53,447 bases of DNA from Nocardioidaceae bacterium (GCA_009780515.1 WQZX01000014.1:1-53447), one strand, 5' to 3'. Positions 41,401 through 48,797 are shown, numbered from the stretch's first letter. Notes: generated by a model not told the origin, from the sequence alone. Numbers and translations: made by a program.

Positions 41401-42352
41401 CACTGCGCACGGCATCGCCGGCACCCCGACCGCCGGCTCCGGCGGTGAGTACGACGCCACGGTCACCGCCACCAACGGCGTCGGCGCCGATGCCAGCCAC
41501 CAGCTGCACGTCACCGTCGACGAGGCCCCGGCGATCGCCGGCCCGGCCGCCGTGCGCCTGGTGACGGGCACGAACGCCTCGGTGGCGTTCGGCGCCACCG
41601 GCTACCCGGACGCGACCTTCACCGAGCGCGGCGCCCTGCCGGCCGGCGTGACCTTCGCGGACAGCGGCCACAGCAGCGCGACCCTCAGCGGCACGCCCGA
41701 CGCCTCGGCGACGGGGACCTACCACGTGACGCTGACCGCCTCGAACGGCATCGGCAAGGACGCGACGTACGACGTGACCGTCACGGTCGTCCCCCCGGTC
41801 TCGATCAGCACCGCCCAGCTCGCCGGCGGCACTGTCGGCGAGGCGTACGACGCCATGGTGGTCGCCGACGGCGGCACCCCGCCGTACCGCTTCACGGTGG
41901 CGAGCGGCTCGCTCCCGGCCGGCCTGGCCCTCGGCAACGACGGCCACATCACCGGTACGCCGACGGGCGACGCCGGCACCTCGACGTTCACCGTCAAGGT
42001 GGCCGACGCCGGTGGCCAGGTCTCGACGAGGCAGCTGTCGATCACGGTGGCGAAGGGTGCGACCACGCTGGTCGCCCGTCCGATCGTGACCGTCGGGACG
42101 CTGCTCAAGACGACGACCTTCTCGGTGACGCTGACCGGCGGCCTGCCGCCCCAGCCCATCGCGGGTCAGTCGGTGTCGTTCATCGCGGGCAAGACGACCC
42201 TCTGCACTGCGACGACCGACGCGCAGGGCGTCGCCGCGTGCAACGTCGGCCTCACCGGCCTGCTCACCACGCTGCTCAACACCGGCGTCTACGCGCAGTA
42301 CGCCGGCAGCACCAAGTGGTCCGGCTCGGTGGTGGGCATCCCGCTCGTCTGA
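38486..42352 (+). CDS. Large secreted beta-helix and Ig-like repeat protein
   Basis: A 1288-residue exported protein. A Sec signal peptide ends at about residue 33 (GPAEAA, then TDWYVAPTG). Residues about 35-740 form a right-handed parallel beta-helix of the polymorphic-outer-membrane / choice-of-anchor type, with many GGAI/GGAV and SGNTA-like turns and few cysteines. From about 746 come four or five putative-Ig (He_PIG-like) repeats starting APTVTGP, APTLSGP, APSLTGP, APAIAGP, then a final Ig-like domain near 1190. No LPxTG motif or C-terminal anchor is seen, so it is probably released or loosely wall-bound. It may be an adhesin or polysaccharide-binding protein. The start has a weak AGAGG 9 nt upstream. 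Confidence 0.82.
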   Translation: MAVSRSIRRTLVAASLAASSTGVVLAAVGPAEAATDWYVAPTGSNSATCQSASAPCATVTGALAKAAAGDTIDVAPGTYTDQPYLQKAVNVVGTGSGVVFKGTTSATNGYAMAVAVSGTVDLSDLTLTGGHYASGGALPIVAGNVATTDVDVTNSAAANGGGIYVYTGSLTMTRGSVTGNTATATAANQGWGGGIYENTGTTVSLDGTTVSGNTADGAGKALGLGGGIVAAGATTLTNATLSNNTATGPSNTGYGGAVYAAGTTLDATGSTFDGNRASLGGAIANAKAVSLHGSTLDSNQALAGGAFYSTANVSLTGGAVTNNAATANYGGGLYVTSATTPAGPVALDVSGTDLSRNTAPTAGGAIATTATVTTTIHDQATLKGNTSANGAAISNAGTLTVTGSSMTGNNASYEGGAVFNGSGVAADTPTATIKGSDLSGNTAAFAGGAVSTWTAATTTIQSGTFTGNSSYAGGAVVNAATTSIDGATLSQNVATQGGGGAILNAAKLTLTDSTLDANTATWVSGNTTGLGGAISAGSSTANTTTQTVVEDDTISHNQGYAGSAISAYSTGTGDTNQVSVGDSTITANTATSTSGAILAIGSKVSVARSTLTGNTAAQGGSSVLSTSGATVGVAGSIIYGNSGSACNAAATNGGSNLVGGAATCSLGTASPDPQLGALADNGGPTETQLPGPASPALDKIAAGATATINDAVTGAPVALCNGTDQRGTARPQGAKCDIGAVEVVQVAPTVTGPAHVDVTVGSATDATTYTASGSPLAALSASGLPAGLKLVDNGDGTATLTGTPTGPGGQVTATVSGTNEAGTGNETVTFAVHQAPTLSGPSSDTFTVGQQGGPDVFTQSGGYPAATLSTGSRLPDGVTFTPGADGTTATGTIAGTPAGGSGGDYPITVKGSNGTGPDASASFDLTVHEAPSLTGPGTATYTAGTQGSTDLTVGGFPAPTLSATGLPAGLSTTAHGIAGTPTAGSGGEYDATVTATNGVGADASHQLHVTVDEAPAIAGPAAVRLVTGTNASVAFGATGYPDATFTERGALPAGVTFADSGHSSATLSGTPDASATGTYHVTLTASNGIGKDATYDVTVTVVPPVSISTAQLAGGTVGEAYDAMVVADGGTPPYRFTVASGSLPAGLALGNDGHITGTPTGDAGTSTFTVKVADAGGQVSTRQLSITVAKGATTLVARPIVTVGTLLKTTTFSVTLTGGLPPQPIAGQSVSFIAGKTTLCTATTDAQGVAACNVGLTGLLTTLLNTGVYAQYAGSTKWSGSVVGIPLV

Positions 42353-42359
42353 GACTGTG

Positions 42360-42389
42360 CCCCGGCCCGCTCAGCCGAGCAGGCCGGGG
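42360..42389. terminator. Convergent terminator after the beta-helix gene
   Basis: ccccggcc (42360-42367) pairs with ggccgggg (42382-42389) around a 14-nt loop. It overlaps the 3' end of the DUF2785 gene and can serve both strands. Confidence 0.55.
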
Positions 42390-43204
42390 TGCAGCTCGCG
42401 CAGGAAGCCGACCAACGTCAGGACGAGGTCGGCGCGGATCGACGGCGGTTCGGAGCCGAGCGCGAGGACCAGGTAGAGCGCGCGCAGGAACGCGTCCGCG
42501 TTGGCGGCGTCGGGAGCAGGAGCACCGGCGCCCGGGCGGTGGGCGACGGCCCGCTCACCGATCCGCTGGGCCCAGTCCTCGACGGTGTCGAGCGGCAGGA
42601 CGCTGCGGCGGATGAGTCGTACGGCGGCGTGCGCCAGCCGGTCGGCCTCGGTGCCGGTCCACGGGAACGGCACCTCGGCGAGGACCCGGTCGCCCAGCAC
42701 CTCGAGCACGGCGCGCGTCTCGGCGCGGCCGAGGTGCGGCGAGACCGCGAGCTCGCCGAGGGCGTCGGCGCCGTAGGCGATCGCCTGCACCCAGCCCTTG
42801 CCGGGGACGTGGGTGCGCAGGTCGCGCTCGGCGAGCAGCCAGGTGGCGATCCGGTCGCCCCACTCGAGCACCTTCGAGCGTGGCACCAGCGAGCGCCGGC
42901 TGTCGCGCGCGATGCAGCGGCCGAGCGCGCGCGCCGAGCCCACCCGGCGGAAGACGCCGTCACCGCCGGGTCGGACCGCCAGCAGGCCGGTCGCGATGCC
43001 GTCGCCGAGGCCGATGAGCAGGTCGTCGTACACGCCGCGGTCGATCCAGGTCGTCAGCACCGTGAGCGCGACGTCCTGGCGCAGGACGGGGTCGGCGTCG
43101 CCCAGGAGCTCGACCAGCTCGGCGGTCAGGTCGGGCAGGGAAGTGCCCTCGGGTACGCGGAACCCCGAGGCGGGCACCTCACGCCAGTCCACCGTCGACA
43201 TCAT
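42371..43204 (-). CDS. DUF2785 domain-containing protein
   Basis: A 277-residue, helix-rich cytoplasmic protein. The pattern (TSLPDLTAELVELLGDADPVLRQDVALTVLTTWIDRG at the N-terminus, then paired helices and GDRIATWLL) fits DUF2785, an ARM-like family without established function. Two adjacent ATGs are possible (43204 or 43201); GGAGGG lies 4 or 7 nt upstream, so the second is also plausible. It is convergent with the beta-helix gene and divergent from pdtaS. Its position inside an otherwise conserved block suggests a later insertion together with the beta-helix gene. Confidence 0.75.
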   Translation of the reverse strand: MMSTVDWREVPASGFRVPEGTSLPDLTAELVELLGDADPVLRQDVALTVLTTWIDRGVYDDLLIGLGDGIATGLLAVRPGGDGVFRRVGSARALGRCIARDSRRSLVPRSKVLEWGDRIATWLLAERDLRTHVPGKGWVQAIAYGADALGELAVSPHLGRAETRAVLEVLGDRVLAEVPFPWTGTEADRLAHAAVRLIRRSVLPLDTVEDWAQRIGERAVAHRPGAGAPAPDAANADAFLRALYLVLALGSEPPSIRADLVLTLVGFLRELHPGLLG

Positions 43205-43309
43205 CGAGCCCTCCACGGCCGAAGCATCCCCCGCGGTCATGACCCCCAGGCGGACATTGTGCCAACACCTCCCACACGCGGGGCCGCGGACCAGCAGGCA
43301 GACATGGCC

Positions 43310-43315
43310 TAGGCT
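43310..43315 (+). promoter_or_regulatory. -10 element, leaderless pattern, for pdtaS
   Basis: TAGGCT ends 6 nt before the GTG at 43322, with no Shine-Dalgarno. Confidence 0.5.
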
Positions 43316-43321
43316 CCGAAC

Positions 43322-44824
43322 GTGCCGACACTCGCCGCGATCGCGCGTCGCCACACCGGGCTGGGCGAGGCGGACGTCGCCTGGCTGCAGCTGCTGCAGG
43401 CCGACTGGCAGATCATCGCTGACCTGTCCTTCGCCGACCTCGTCCTCTGGCTGCCAGACCGCGCCGGGGCGGGGTTCTGGGCGGGCGCCCAGGTGCGTCC
43501 GACGACCGGCCCGACGGCGTACGTCGACGACATCGTGGGCAACGCGATGCCGCCGGGGCGTCGGCCGCTGGTCGACGCGGCGTACGAGCTGGGGCGGGTC
43601 ATGCGCGAGGGCGACCCGGAGTGGCGCGACGACGTGCCGGTGCGGGTGGAGGCCGTGCCGGTGCGCCGCGAGGGCCGGGTCATCGCGGTCATGAGCCGCA
43701 ACACCAACCTCCTCGGCATCCGGACGCCCAGCCGTCTGGAGATCAGCTACCTCCAGTCGGCCGGCGACCTGAACAAGATGATCGCGGCCGGCACGTTCCC
43801 CGCGCCCGGCCAGCGCAGCGACCACGCCGACTCGCCGCGTGTCGGCGACGGCTTCCTGCGCGTGGACGCCGCCGGCCGGGTCGTCTACGCCAGCCCGAAC
43901 GCACTGTCGGTCTACCGCAAGCTCGGTCTCACCGACGACCTGGCCGGCCACCTGCTCGCCGACCTCACCCGCGACCTGGTCCCGGCCCGCTGGCGGCCTG
44001 ACGAGGAGACGCTGAGCGCCGTGCTCGGCGCCCGGGCGTCACGCGACATCGAGTTCGGCACCTCCAGCGCGCCGACCACGGCGGCCGCCGAGGGTGCGGG
44101 GGAGGGCGCGGTGCTGATCGTCCGCTCGATCCCGCTGCGCACCGGCACCGAGCACGTCGGCGGTCTGATCCTCCTGCGCGACGTCACCGACCTGCGCCGG
44201 CGCGACCGCGAGCTGGTCAGCAAGGACGCCACCATCCGCGAGATCCACCACCGGGTGAAGAACAACCTGCAGACGGTCGCCGCCCTGCTGCGCCTGCAGG
44301 CCCGTCGGATCGGGCCCGGCGACGCCGCCACCGCCCTCCAGGAGGCCGTACGACGTGTCGGCTCGATCGCGATCGTGCACGAGACGCTCAGCCAGGCGGT
44401 CGAGGAGACCGTCGACTTCGACGAGATCGCCGACCGGCTGGCCCGGCTGGTGACCGACGTGGGAGCCGCCGAGGCCTCGGTCCGGGTCCGTCGCGAAGGT
44501 CGCTTCGGGGTGCTCGACTCCGAGCGGGCCACGCCGGTCGCGATGGTGGTCATGGAGCTGATGCAGAATGCCGCCGAGCACGGCTACGGCACGGGCGAGG
44601 AAGGGGTGGTCGTCCTGGCGGCCGCGCGCGAGGACGGCACGCTGCGGATCCGGGTCGAGGACGACGGTCGCGGTCTGCCCGCCGGCTTCGACCTCGACAC
44701 CACCAGCAGCCTGGGCCTCTCGATCGTCCGAACGCTGGTCGAGTCCGAGCTGCGCGGCACCCTCACGATGGGCCGCGCCGAGCGCGGCGGCACCCTCGCC
44801 GAGGTCGTCGTCCCCCTGGACTGA
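43322..44824 (+). CDS. pdtaS: Cytoplasmic sensor histidine kinase PdtaS
   Basis: A 500-residue soluble histidine kinase of the HisKA_2 / HWE-related group. It has an N-terminal GAF domain (about residues 15-155), a PAS domain (about 175-295), the phospho-acceptor segment REIHHRVKNNLQTVAALLRLQARR (about 310-335), and a HATPase domain with MELMQNAAEHGYG (N box) and VEDDGRGLP (G1). In mycobacteria PdtaS pairs with the RNA-binding antiterminator PdtaR and responds to copper/NO and nutrients. No pdtaR lies beside it here. The whiB1 gene follows convergently, as in mycobacterial synteny. Confidence 0.9.
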   Translation: MPTLAAIARRHTGLGEADVAWLQLLQADWQIIADLSFADLVLWLPDRAGAGFWAGAQVRPTTGPTAYVDDIVGNAMPPGRRPLVDAAYELGRVMREGDPEWRDDVPVRVEAVPVRREGRVIAVMSRNTNLLGIRTPSRLEISYLQSAGDLNKMIAAGTFPAPGQRSDHADSPRVGDGFLRVDAAGRVVYASPNALSVYRKLGLTDDLAGHLLADLTRDLVPARWRPDEETLSAVLGARASRDIEFGTSSAPTTAAAEGAGEGAVLIVRSIPLRTGTEHVGGLILLRDVTDLRRRDRELVSKDATIREIHHRVKNNLQTVAALLRLQARRIGPGDAATALQEAVRRVGSIAIVHETLSQAVEETVDFDEIADRLARLVTDVGAAEASVRVRREGRFGVLDSERATPVAMVVMELMQNAAEHGYGTGEEGVVVLAAAREDGTLRIRVEDDGRGLPAGFDLDTTSSLGLSIVRTLVESELRGTLTMGRAERGGTLAEVVVPLD

Positions 44825-44908
44825 CCAAGCTGACCAAGCGGCGCTGCCCGACCGATCCAGTCGAGTGCCAGCGCGGCAGCGACGACGCGCTCGCGCCCAA
44901 GAGAAGAG

Positions 44909-45163
44909 TCAGACGGGTGTGCGGACGCGGGCGCGGGCGTTGCGGCGCTTGAGCGCGCGGCGCTCGTCCTCGCTGAGGCCACCCCAGACACCGTGGTCCT
45001 GCCCCGCCTCCAGCGCCCACGCGAGGCACTGCTCGCGCACGTCGCAGCGTCGGCACACCTGCTTGGCCTCCTCGATCTGGAGAATGGCCGGTCCGGTGTT
45101 GCCGATCGGGAAGAACAGCTCCGGATCCTCATCGAGGCATGCGGAACGGTGTCGCCAATCCAT
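44909..45163 (-). CDS. whiB1: WhiB1-type iron-sulfur transcription factor
   Basis: An 84-residue Wbl protein. Four cluster ligands are at C9, C37, C40 and C46 (CRRC...C), the same spacing as Mycobacterium tuberculosis WhiB1, with MDWRHRSACLDEDPELFFPIG at the N-terminus and the GVWGG beta-turn followed by a basic DNA-binding tail (RRALKRRNARARVR). WhiB1 binds a [4Fe-4S] cluster, reacts with NO and interacts with the housekeeping sigma factor. The ATG at 45163 gives the conserved start; a longer frame exists but adds a non-conserved extension. About 250 bp of upstream sequence is available for control. Confidence 0.93.
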   Translation of the reverse strand: MDWRHRSACLDEDPELFFPIGNTGPAILQIEEAKQVCRRCDVREQCLAWALEAGQDHGVWGGLSEDERRALKRRNARARVRTPV

Positions 45164-45256
45164 GGGTGGAGATGTCCTCTTTCTTCGCCAATCGCCCGTG
45201 CTTCCCGGGCATGCGTGAAGCCGCAAAAGTGAACGGTTTCACGATCGCGACTACAG

Positions 45257-45270
45257 GTTTCCAAGGAAAC
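45257..45270. promoter_or_regulatory. Perfect dyad upstream of whiB1
   Basis: gtttcc-aa-ggaaac, 94 bp upstream of the whiB1 start. It could be an operator; the cognate regulator is unknown. Confidence 0.35.
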
Positions 45271-45401
45271 GGGCGTGAATCAAGGGTTGACGCTGGTCGG
45301 ATGCATCACAGATCGGTCCGCTCGGTTCAAAACGGCCGGTCCGAACTGCCCCCGGGGCCGAGGCGCCGTGGGTCGAGCGGTCCAGACTAGCGCGATGGCA
45401 C

Positions 45402-45407
45402 TAGGGT
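45402..45407 (+). promoter_or_regulatory. -10 element, leaderless pattern, for the small membrane protein gene
   Basis: TAGGGT ends 6 nt before the GTG at 45414. A TTGACG about 110 bp further upstream is too distant to be its -35. Confidence 0.5.
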
Positions 45408-45413
45408 GTCCCG

Positions 45414-45821
45414 GTGCCCGATTCGGACCCGACCATGCACGGCCCGCCGCCGTTGCTCGTGGCGGCCTCCCTCGCCGCGCTCGAGGGACTCGCCCTGCTC
45501 GCCGGCGCGGTCCTGCAGCTGGCCCACCTCCGGTCGGGGCACGTCTCGCTCGGCGTCGCCCTCGCCGTCTTCTTCGCTGCGTACGGCGCCCTGCTGATCG
45601 CCTCGGCGTTCGGGCTGCACCGCCGGCGGACCTGGCCGCGCGGTCCGGTGCTGTTCAGCCAGCTGATCATGCTCGGGTTGGCCTGGGGCCTGCGCGACCA
45701 CGCCCTGCTCGCCGTCGGTGTCGCGATCGTCGCGGTCGTCACCATCGCGGGGCTCGTGCACCCGTCCAGCATCGACGCCCTGGAGGCCTCGCGGCGTCAG
45801 GACTCCGACTCGAGCGACTGA
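45414..45821 (+). CDS. Small four-helix membrane protein
   Basis: A 135-residue integral membrane protein with four hydrophobic helices (about residues 14-38, 46-67, 80-95 and 98-116) and no enzyme motif that I recognise. The C-terminus (DALEASRRQDSDSSD) is polar and acidic. Its last 25 bases overlap, in convergent orientation, the 3' end of the SigF-type sigma gene, so each transcript could interfere with the other. The GTG start follows a leaderless-type -10. Function unknown. Confidence 0.75.
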   Translation: MPDSDPTMHGPPPLLVAASLAALEGLALLAGAVLQLAHLRSGHVSLGVALAVFFAAYGALLIASAFGLHRRRTWPRGPVLFSQLIMLGLAWGLRDHALLAVGVAIVAVVTIAGLVHPSSIDALEASRRQDSDSSD

Positions 45822-46600
45822 CGCAGCTGCGCGAGGGTCCGGCTGAGCAGCCGGGACACGTGCATCTGCGAGACGCCGATCTCCTCCGCGATCTGCGACT
45901 GCGTCATGTTCTTGAAGAAGCGCAGCAGCAGGATCTTCTTCTCCCGCGGGGGGAGGCCCTCGAGCAGCGGACGGACCGACGCCCGGATCTCGACCTGGTC
46001 GAGACCCTCGTCCTCGACGCCGATCGCGTCGAGCATGCTCGGGCCGGCGCCGTCGTCGTCCCGGTCGCTGGCATCGAGGCTGAGCGTGGAGTAGGCGTTG
46101 CTGGACTCCAGCCCCTCGACGATCTCCTCGACGGTGCAGCCGATCGCGTCGGCGAGCTCGCGCGGCGTCGGGGAGCGACCGAGGCTCTGGGTGAGCTCCG
46201 CGGTGTTGCTGCTGATCTGCATCCGCAGCTCCTGCAGCCGGCGCGGCACCCGGATGGCCCAGCCCTTGTCGCGGAAGTAGCGCTTGATCTCGCCGAGGAT
46301 CGTCGGCGTGGCATAGGTGGAGAACTCGACCCCGCGCTCCAGGTCGAAGCGGTCGACGGCCTTGATCAGGCCGATCGTGCCGACCTGGACGAGGTCCTCC
46401 ATCGGCTCGCCCCGGTTGCGGAAGCGCCGGGCGCAGTGCTCGACCAGAGGCAGGTGCAGCTGGACCAGGGCGTTGCGCGAGGCGTCGCGCACGGCGTCGG
46501 AGCTGTCGGCCCCACGCAGCTCGGCGAACAGCTCGGCGCTGCGCCGCTTCGTCTCGTCGACCGTGTGGGGCGGTCGTTCCCCCCGCGAGATCGTCGTCAT
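45797..46600 (-). CDS. SigB/SigF/SigG-family alternative sigma factor
   Basis: A 267-residue group III sigma factor. Region 2 includes LVQVGTIGLIKAVDRFDLERGVEFSTYATP (about residues 70-100), region 3 about 115-175, and region 4 ends with the helix-turn-helix MTQSQIAEEIGVSQMHVSRLLSRTL. Relatives control general stress and sporulation-like responses in actinobacteria and are held by RsbW-type anti-sigma factors. An RsbW-like gene lies immediately upstream (10-bp gap), so partner switching is likely. An anti-anti-sigma factor is not adjacent. Its 3' end overlaps a convergent membrane-protein gene. Confidence 0.88.
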   Translation of the reverse strand: MTTISRGERPPHTVDETKRRSAELFAELRGADSSDAVRDASRNALVQLHLPLVEHCARRFRNRGEPMEDLVQVGTIGLIKAVDRFDLERGVEFSTYATPTILGEIKRYFRDKGWAIRVPRRLQELRMQISSNTAELTQSLGRSPTPRELADAIGCTVEEIVEGLESSNAYSTLSLDASDRDDDGAGPSMLDAIGVEDEGLDQVEIRASVRPLLEGLPPREKKILLLRFFKNMTQSQIAEEIGVSQMHVSRLLSRTLAQLRQSLESES

Positions 46601-46610
46601 GACGGCGGTC

Positions 46611-47042
46611 TCACGCGACCGCGGGCTCGAGCGAGGACGTCACGACGAGGCGTACGGCGTACGCGCCCGGCGATGCCTTGATGTCGGCCTCCGTCGTGAG
46701 CGTCGCGAGCACCTGCCACCCGAAGCTCTCGTAGTCGGGGCTCTCGGGGGTGCGTGCGGCGCCGGTGATGGTGAGGGTGAGGCGGCCGGGGTGCAGCTCG
46801 AAGGAGCACACCAGCTCGGTGCCGGCGTCGGCCTGGTCGAGCACCATGGCGACGGCCTCGCTGACGGCGATGCGGAGGTCCTCGATGTCGTCGAGGGTGA
46901 AGTCGAGGCGGGCGGCCAGGCCGGCGGTCAGCGTGCGCAGCACCGACACGAAGGCGCCGTCGGCGGGAAGCCGCAGCTCGACCCGCGAGTCGGCGCCCGT
47001 CTCGTGCGATCCGCTGATCGCCACACTGCTGGTGTCAGACAT
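46611..47042 (-). CDS. RsbW-like anti-sigma / HATPase protein
   Basis: A 143-residue GHKL ATPase-like protein of the RsbW/SpoIIAB type. The N box is IEDLRIAVSEAVAMVLDQA (about residues 56-74), with a beta-rich region following (LTLTITGAARTPESPD) and LTTEADIKASPGAYAVRLV. Such proteins bind and inhibit the sigma factor encoded next to them, and phosphorylate an anti-anti-sigma factor. GGAGG lies 5 nt before the ATG at 47042. With the sigma gene 10 bp downstream, it forms an rsbW-sigF-type operon. The G1/G2 boxes are weakly conserved, so ATPase activity is not certain. Confidence 0.82.
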   Translation of the reverse strand: MSDTSSVAISGSHETGADSRVELRLPADGAFVSVLRTLTAGLAARLDFTLDDIEDLRIAVSEAVAMVLDQADAGTELVCSFELHPGRLTLTITGAARTPESPDYESFGWQVLATLTTEADIKASPGAYAVRLVVTSSLEPAVA

Positions 47043-47084
47043 CTGATCCTCCGCGGTTCGGTGCTTGGTCCGAGCGTACGACAA

Positions 47085-47110
47085 CGGCCGCACCCCGTGG
47101 GGTGCGGCCG
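47085..47110 (-). terminator. Terminator hairpin between the secreted-protein gene and rsbW
   Basis: cggccgcacccc (47085-47096) and its perfect complement (47099-47110) around a 2-base centre, so the real loop is slightly larger. It lies downstream of the minus-strand secreted-protein gene and upstream of rsbW. Confidence 0.7.
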
Positions 47111-47151
47111 CTGCCGATTTTGCTCAAGCCGTTCTGCGGTGTGCTCAGCCG

Positions 47152-47805
47152 TCAGATCAGGTTGTTGAGCACGGTGGTCAGGTCGCCCAGACCGGTGGTG
47201 CCGAGCAGGTCGCCGAGGCCGAGGGCGTTCAGCACCTGGGTGAGGAGACCCTGCAGGTCGGACGCGCTGGGGATGCCGCCGCCGTTGAGGGCGTCGCACA
47301 GCGGCTGCGCCTGCGGCGCGGCGCTGCAGAGCTGGCTGATCGGCAGGCTGGTGCTGCCACCGGGGATGAGACCGGCGAGGGCGTCGCAGACCGGCTGCGG
47401 GACGCCGGCGTCGCACAGCGCCTGGATCGGGCTGGCGGAGGTGGTGCCGCCGCCGGAGCCGCTGCCGCGGTGGTTGTTGACGCAGACGTTGTGTGCACGA
47501 CGGGCACGGTTCAGCCAGCTCTTGGCCTTGCGGACGTGCTTCTTGGCGGCCCGCACCTTGGCGGCGTGGTGGCGCGCGTGGTGGTTGCGCTCGATGCGCT
47601 TGAGGCTCTGCGAGGCCTTGCGCAGGTTGCGCTTGGCCTGGTTGACCCGTCCCTGCTTGGCGGCACACGGGCTCGCCTTGGCGACGGTGCGAACGGCGGC
47701 GCTGTGGGCCGGCGCGGCGGTGGCGGTGGACGTCGTACCGACGGCCAGGGCGACACCCAGGGCGAGCGCAAGGCTCACCACGATCTTGATCAGGGCGCGA
47801 TACAT
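47152..47805 (-). CDS. Secreted basic protein with two Cys-rich repeats
   Basis: I do not recognise the family. This is a 217-residue exported protein with a clear signal peptide (IKIVVSLALALGVALAVG, cleavage expected near residue 30). A highly basic helical region follows (about residues 45-105; VNQAKRNLRKASQSLKRIE), then a Ser/Gly linker and two related Cys motifs, PIQALCDAGVPQPVCDALAGL and ISQLCSAAPQAQPLCDALNGG. A Leu/Gly C-terminus (LLTQVLNALGLGDLLG) ends it. The ATG at 47805 has GAGGGAGAAG upstream. It could bind polyanions or cell wall; that is inference only. Confidence 0.65.
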   Translation of the reverse strand: MYRALIKIVVSLALALGVALAVGTTSTATAAPAHSAAVRTVAKASPCAAKQGRVNQAKRNLRKASQSLKRIERNHHARHHAAKVRAAKKHVRKAKSWLNRARRAHNVCVNNHRGSGSGGGTTSASPIQALCDAGVPQPVCDALAGLIPGGSTSLPISQLCSAAPQAQPLCDALNGGGIPSASDLQGLLTQVLNALGLGDLLGTTGLGDLTTVLNNLI

Positions 47806-47916
47806 CGCGGCTTCTCCCTCCAGTGGATGAACCGCCGCGCCCTCCCATCGGCGTCGGTCGGCGCTAGCAACTATGGGGGCAGATCGCCGTTCGCGCAGGA
47901 GAATCGAAAAAGAAGT

Positions 47917-47950
47917 ACGGCGCCCGCCGCCAGAGGGCGGCGGGCGCCGT
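47917..47950 (-). terminator. Intrinsic terminator of sodN
   Basis: Perfect 15-bp stem (acggcgcccgccgcc at 47917-47931, complement at 47936-47950) with loop agag. On the minus strand it is followed by ACTTCTTTTTC, a good U-run. This is the clearest Rho-independent terminator in the window. Confidence 0.85.
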
Positions 47951-47965
47951 CGCGCCGGGTCGAGA

Positions 47966-48367
47966 TCAGGCCTTCTTGGTCTCCCAGAAGATCTTGGCGA
48001 TCTCGTCGATCTTGGCGAGCAGCTGGTCGGCGACGTCGGCGTCCAGGCTGCCCTTGGTGCCCGTGGCGCCGGCGAGCTTGGTGGCCTCGTTGACCAGCGT
48101 GTGGAGCTGGGGGTACTTCTCGAAGTGCGGGGGCTTGAAGTAGTCGGTCCACAGCACCCAGAGGTGGTGCTTGACCAGCTCGGAGCGCTGCTCCTTGATG
48201 AGCACGGCGCGCGTGCGGAAGTCGGGGTCGTCGCTGTCGTTGGCCTTGGCGATGATGGCCTTGACCGACTCGGCCTCGATGCGGGCCTGGGCCGGGTCGT
48301 AGACGCCGCACGGCAGGTCGCAGTGCGCGGAGACCTCGATGGTCGGGGCGAAGAGACGCTTGAACAT
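47966..48367 (-). CDS. sodN: Nickel-dependent superoxide dismutase
   Basis: A 133-residue NiSOD precursor. The nickel hook is HCDLPCGVY at residues 15-23, so maturation must remove the first 14 residues to expose His1; mature Cys2 and Cys6 are then the thiolate ligands, giving a mature protein of about 119 residues. The rest is the four-helix bundle typical of Streptomyces NiSOD (EQRSELVKHHLWVLWTDYFKPPHFEKYP). AGAGGA lies about 7 nt before the ATG. The maturation protease gene sodX is divergent, 61 bp away. Ni-limited repression by a Nur-like regulator is known in Streptomyces; no Nur box was recognised here. Confidence 0.95.
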   Translation of the reverse strand: MFKRLFAPTIEVSAHCDLPCGVYDPAQARIEAESVKAIIAKANDSDDPDFRTRAVLIKEQRSELVKHHLWVLWTDYFKPPHFEKYPQLHTLVNEATKLAGATGTKGSLDADVADQLLAKIDEIAKIFWETKKA

Positions 48368-48390
48368 GCGGATCCTCTCAAGGGGTCGTA

Positions 48391-48404
48391 AGGAACAGGT
48401 TCCT
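48391..48404. promoter_or_regulatory. Dyad in the sodN-sodX intergenic region
   Basis: aggaac-ag-gttcct, a perfect 6-bp half-site dyad between the divergent genes. It could be an operator for either. It does not match the Nur box as I know it. Confidence 0.35.
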
Positions 48405-48428
48405 GCTCTCACTGCGACACTACTCGGC

Positions 48429-48797
48429 ATGCGACGTGGGGCAATGGGGGGTCGGGAGGGCGGTTCCGGGGGACTCGTGCCACTCGGCCTCGCGGTCGTG
48501 CGCGGCGACTCGATGCTGCCGACGCTGAGGCCGGGGGACCGCCTCCTGGTGAGGTACGGCGCCCGCCCGTCGCCCGGCGACGTCGTCGTCGCGAGGTACG
48601 CCGACGGCGTGGTCGCGGTCAAGCGTGCGACCGAGCGACGGGAGCACGGCTGGTGGCTGCTGGGCGATGCGCCGCCGGAGCTGGCGCCGCACGCGGTCGA
48701 CTCGCGCCACCGGGGCGAGATCCCGGAGGCCGACGTACTGGCCGTGGCGATGGCGCGGGTGTGGCCGCGGCCGCGACGACTGCGCCGAACCGTGTGA
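48429..48797 (+). CDS. sodX: NiSOD maturation protease SodX (S26-type)
   Basis: A 122-residue signal-peptidase-like protein that is the usual partner of sodN. The catalytic Ser is in RGDSMLPTL (about residue 28), and the general-base Lys is in VAVKRATE (about residue 66). No membrane helix is evident, in line with a cytosolic protease that trims the NiSOD propeptide. The start is uncertain: ATG 48429, ATG 48444 and GTG 48477 are in frame and none has an ideal Shine-Dalgarno; I keep the first. It is divergent from sodN. Confidence 0.85.
   Translation: MRRGAMGGREGGSGGLVPLGLAVVRGDSMLPTLRPGDRLLVRYGARPSPGDVVVARYADGVVAVKRATERREHGWWLLGDAPPELAPHAVDSRHRGEIPEADVLAVAMARVWPRPRRLRRTV

Noticed and set aside
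38339..41947. Antisense open frame of about 1200 codons opposite the beta-helix gene.
   Set aside because: It arises from GC-rich codons read on the other strand. It has an Arg/Gly/Val/Ala-only composition, no domains and no start signal, while the sense gene has a signal peptide and repeats.
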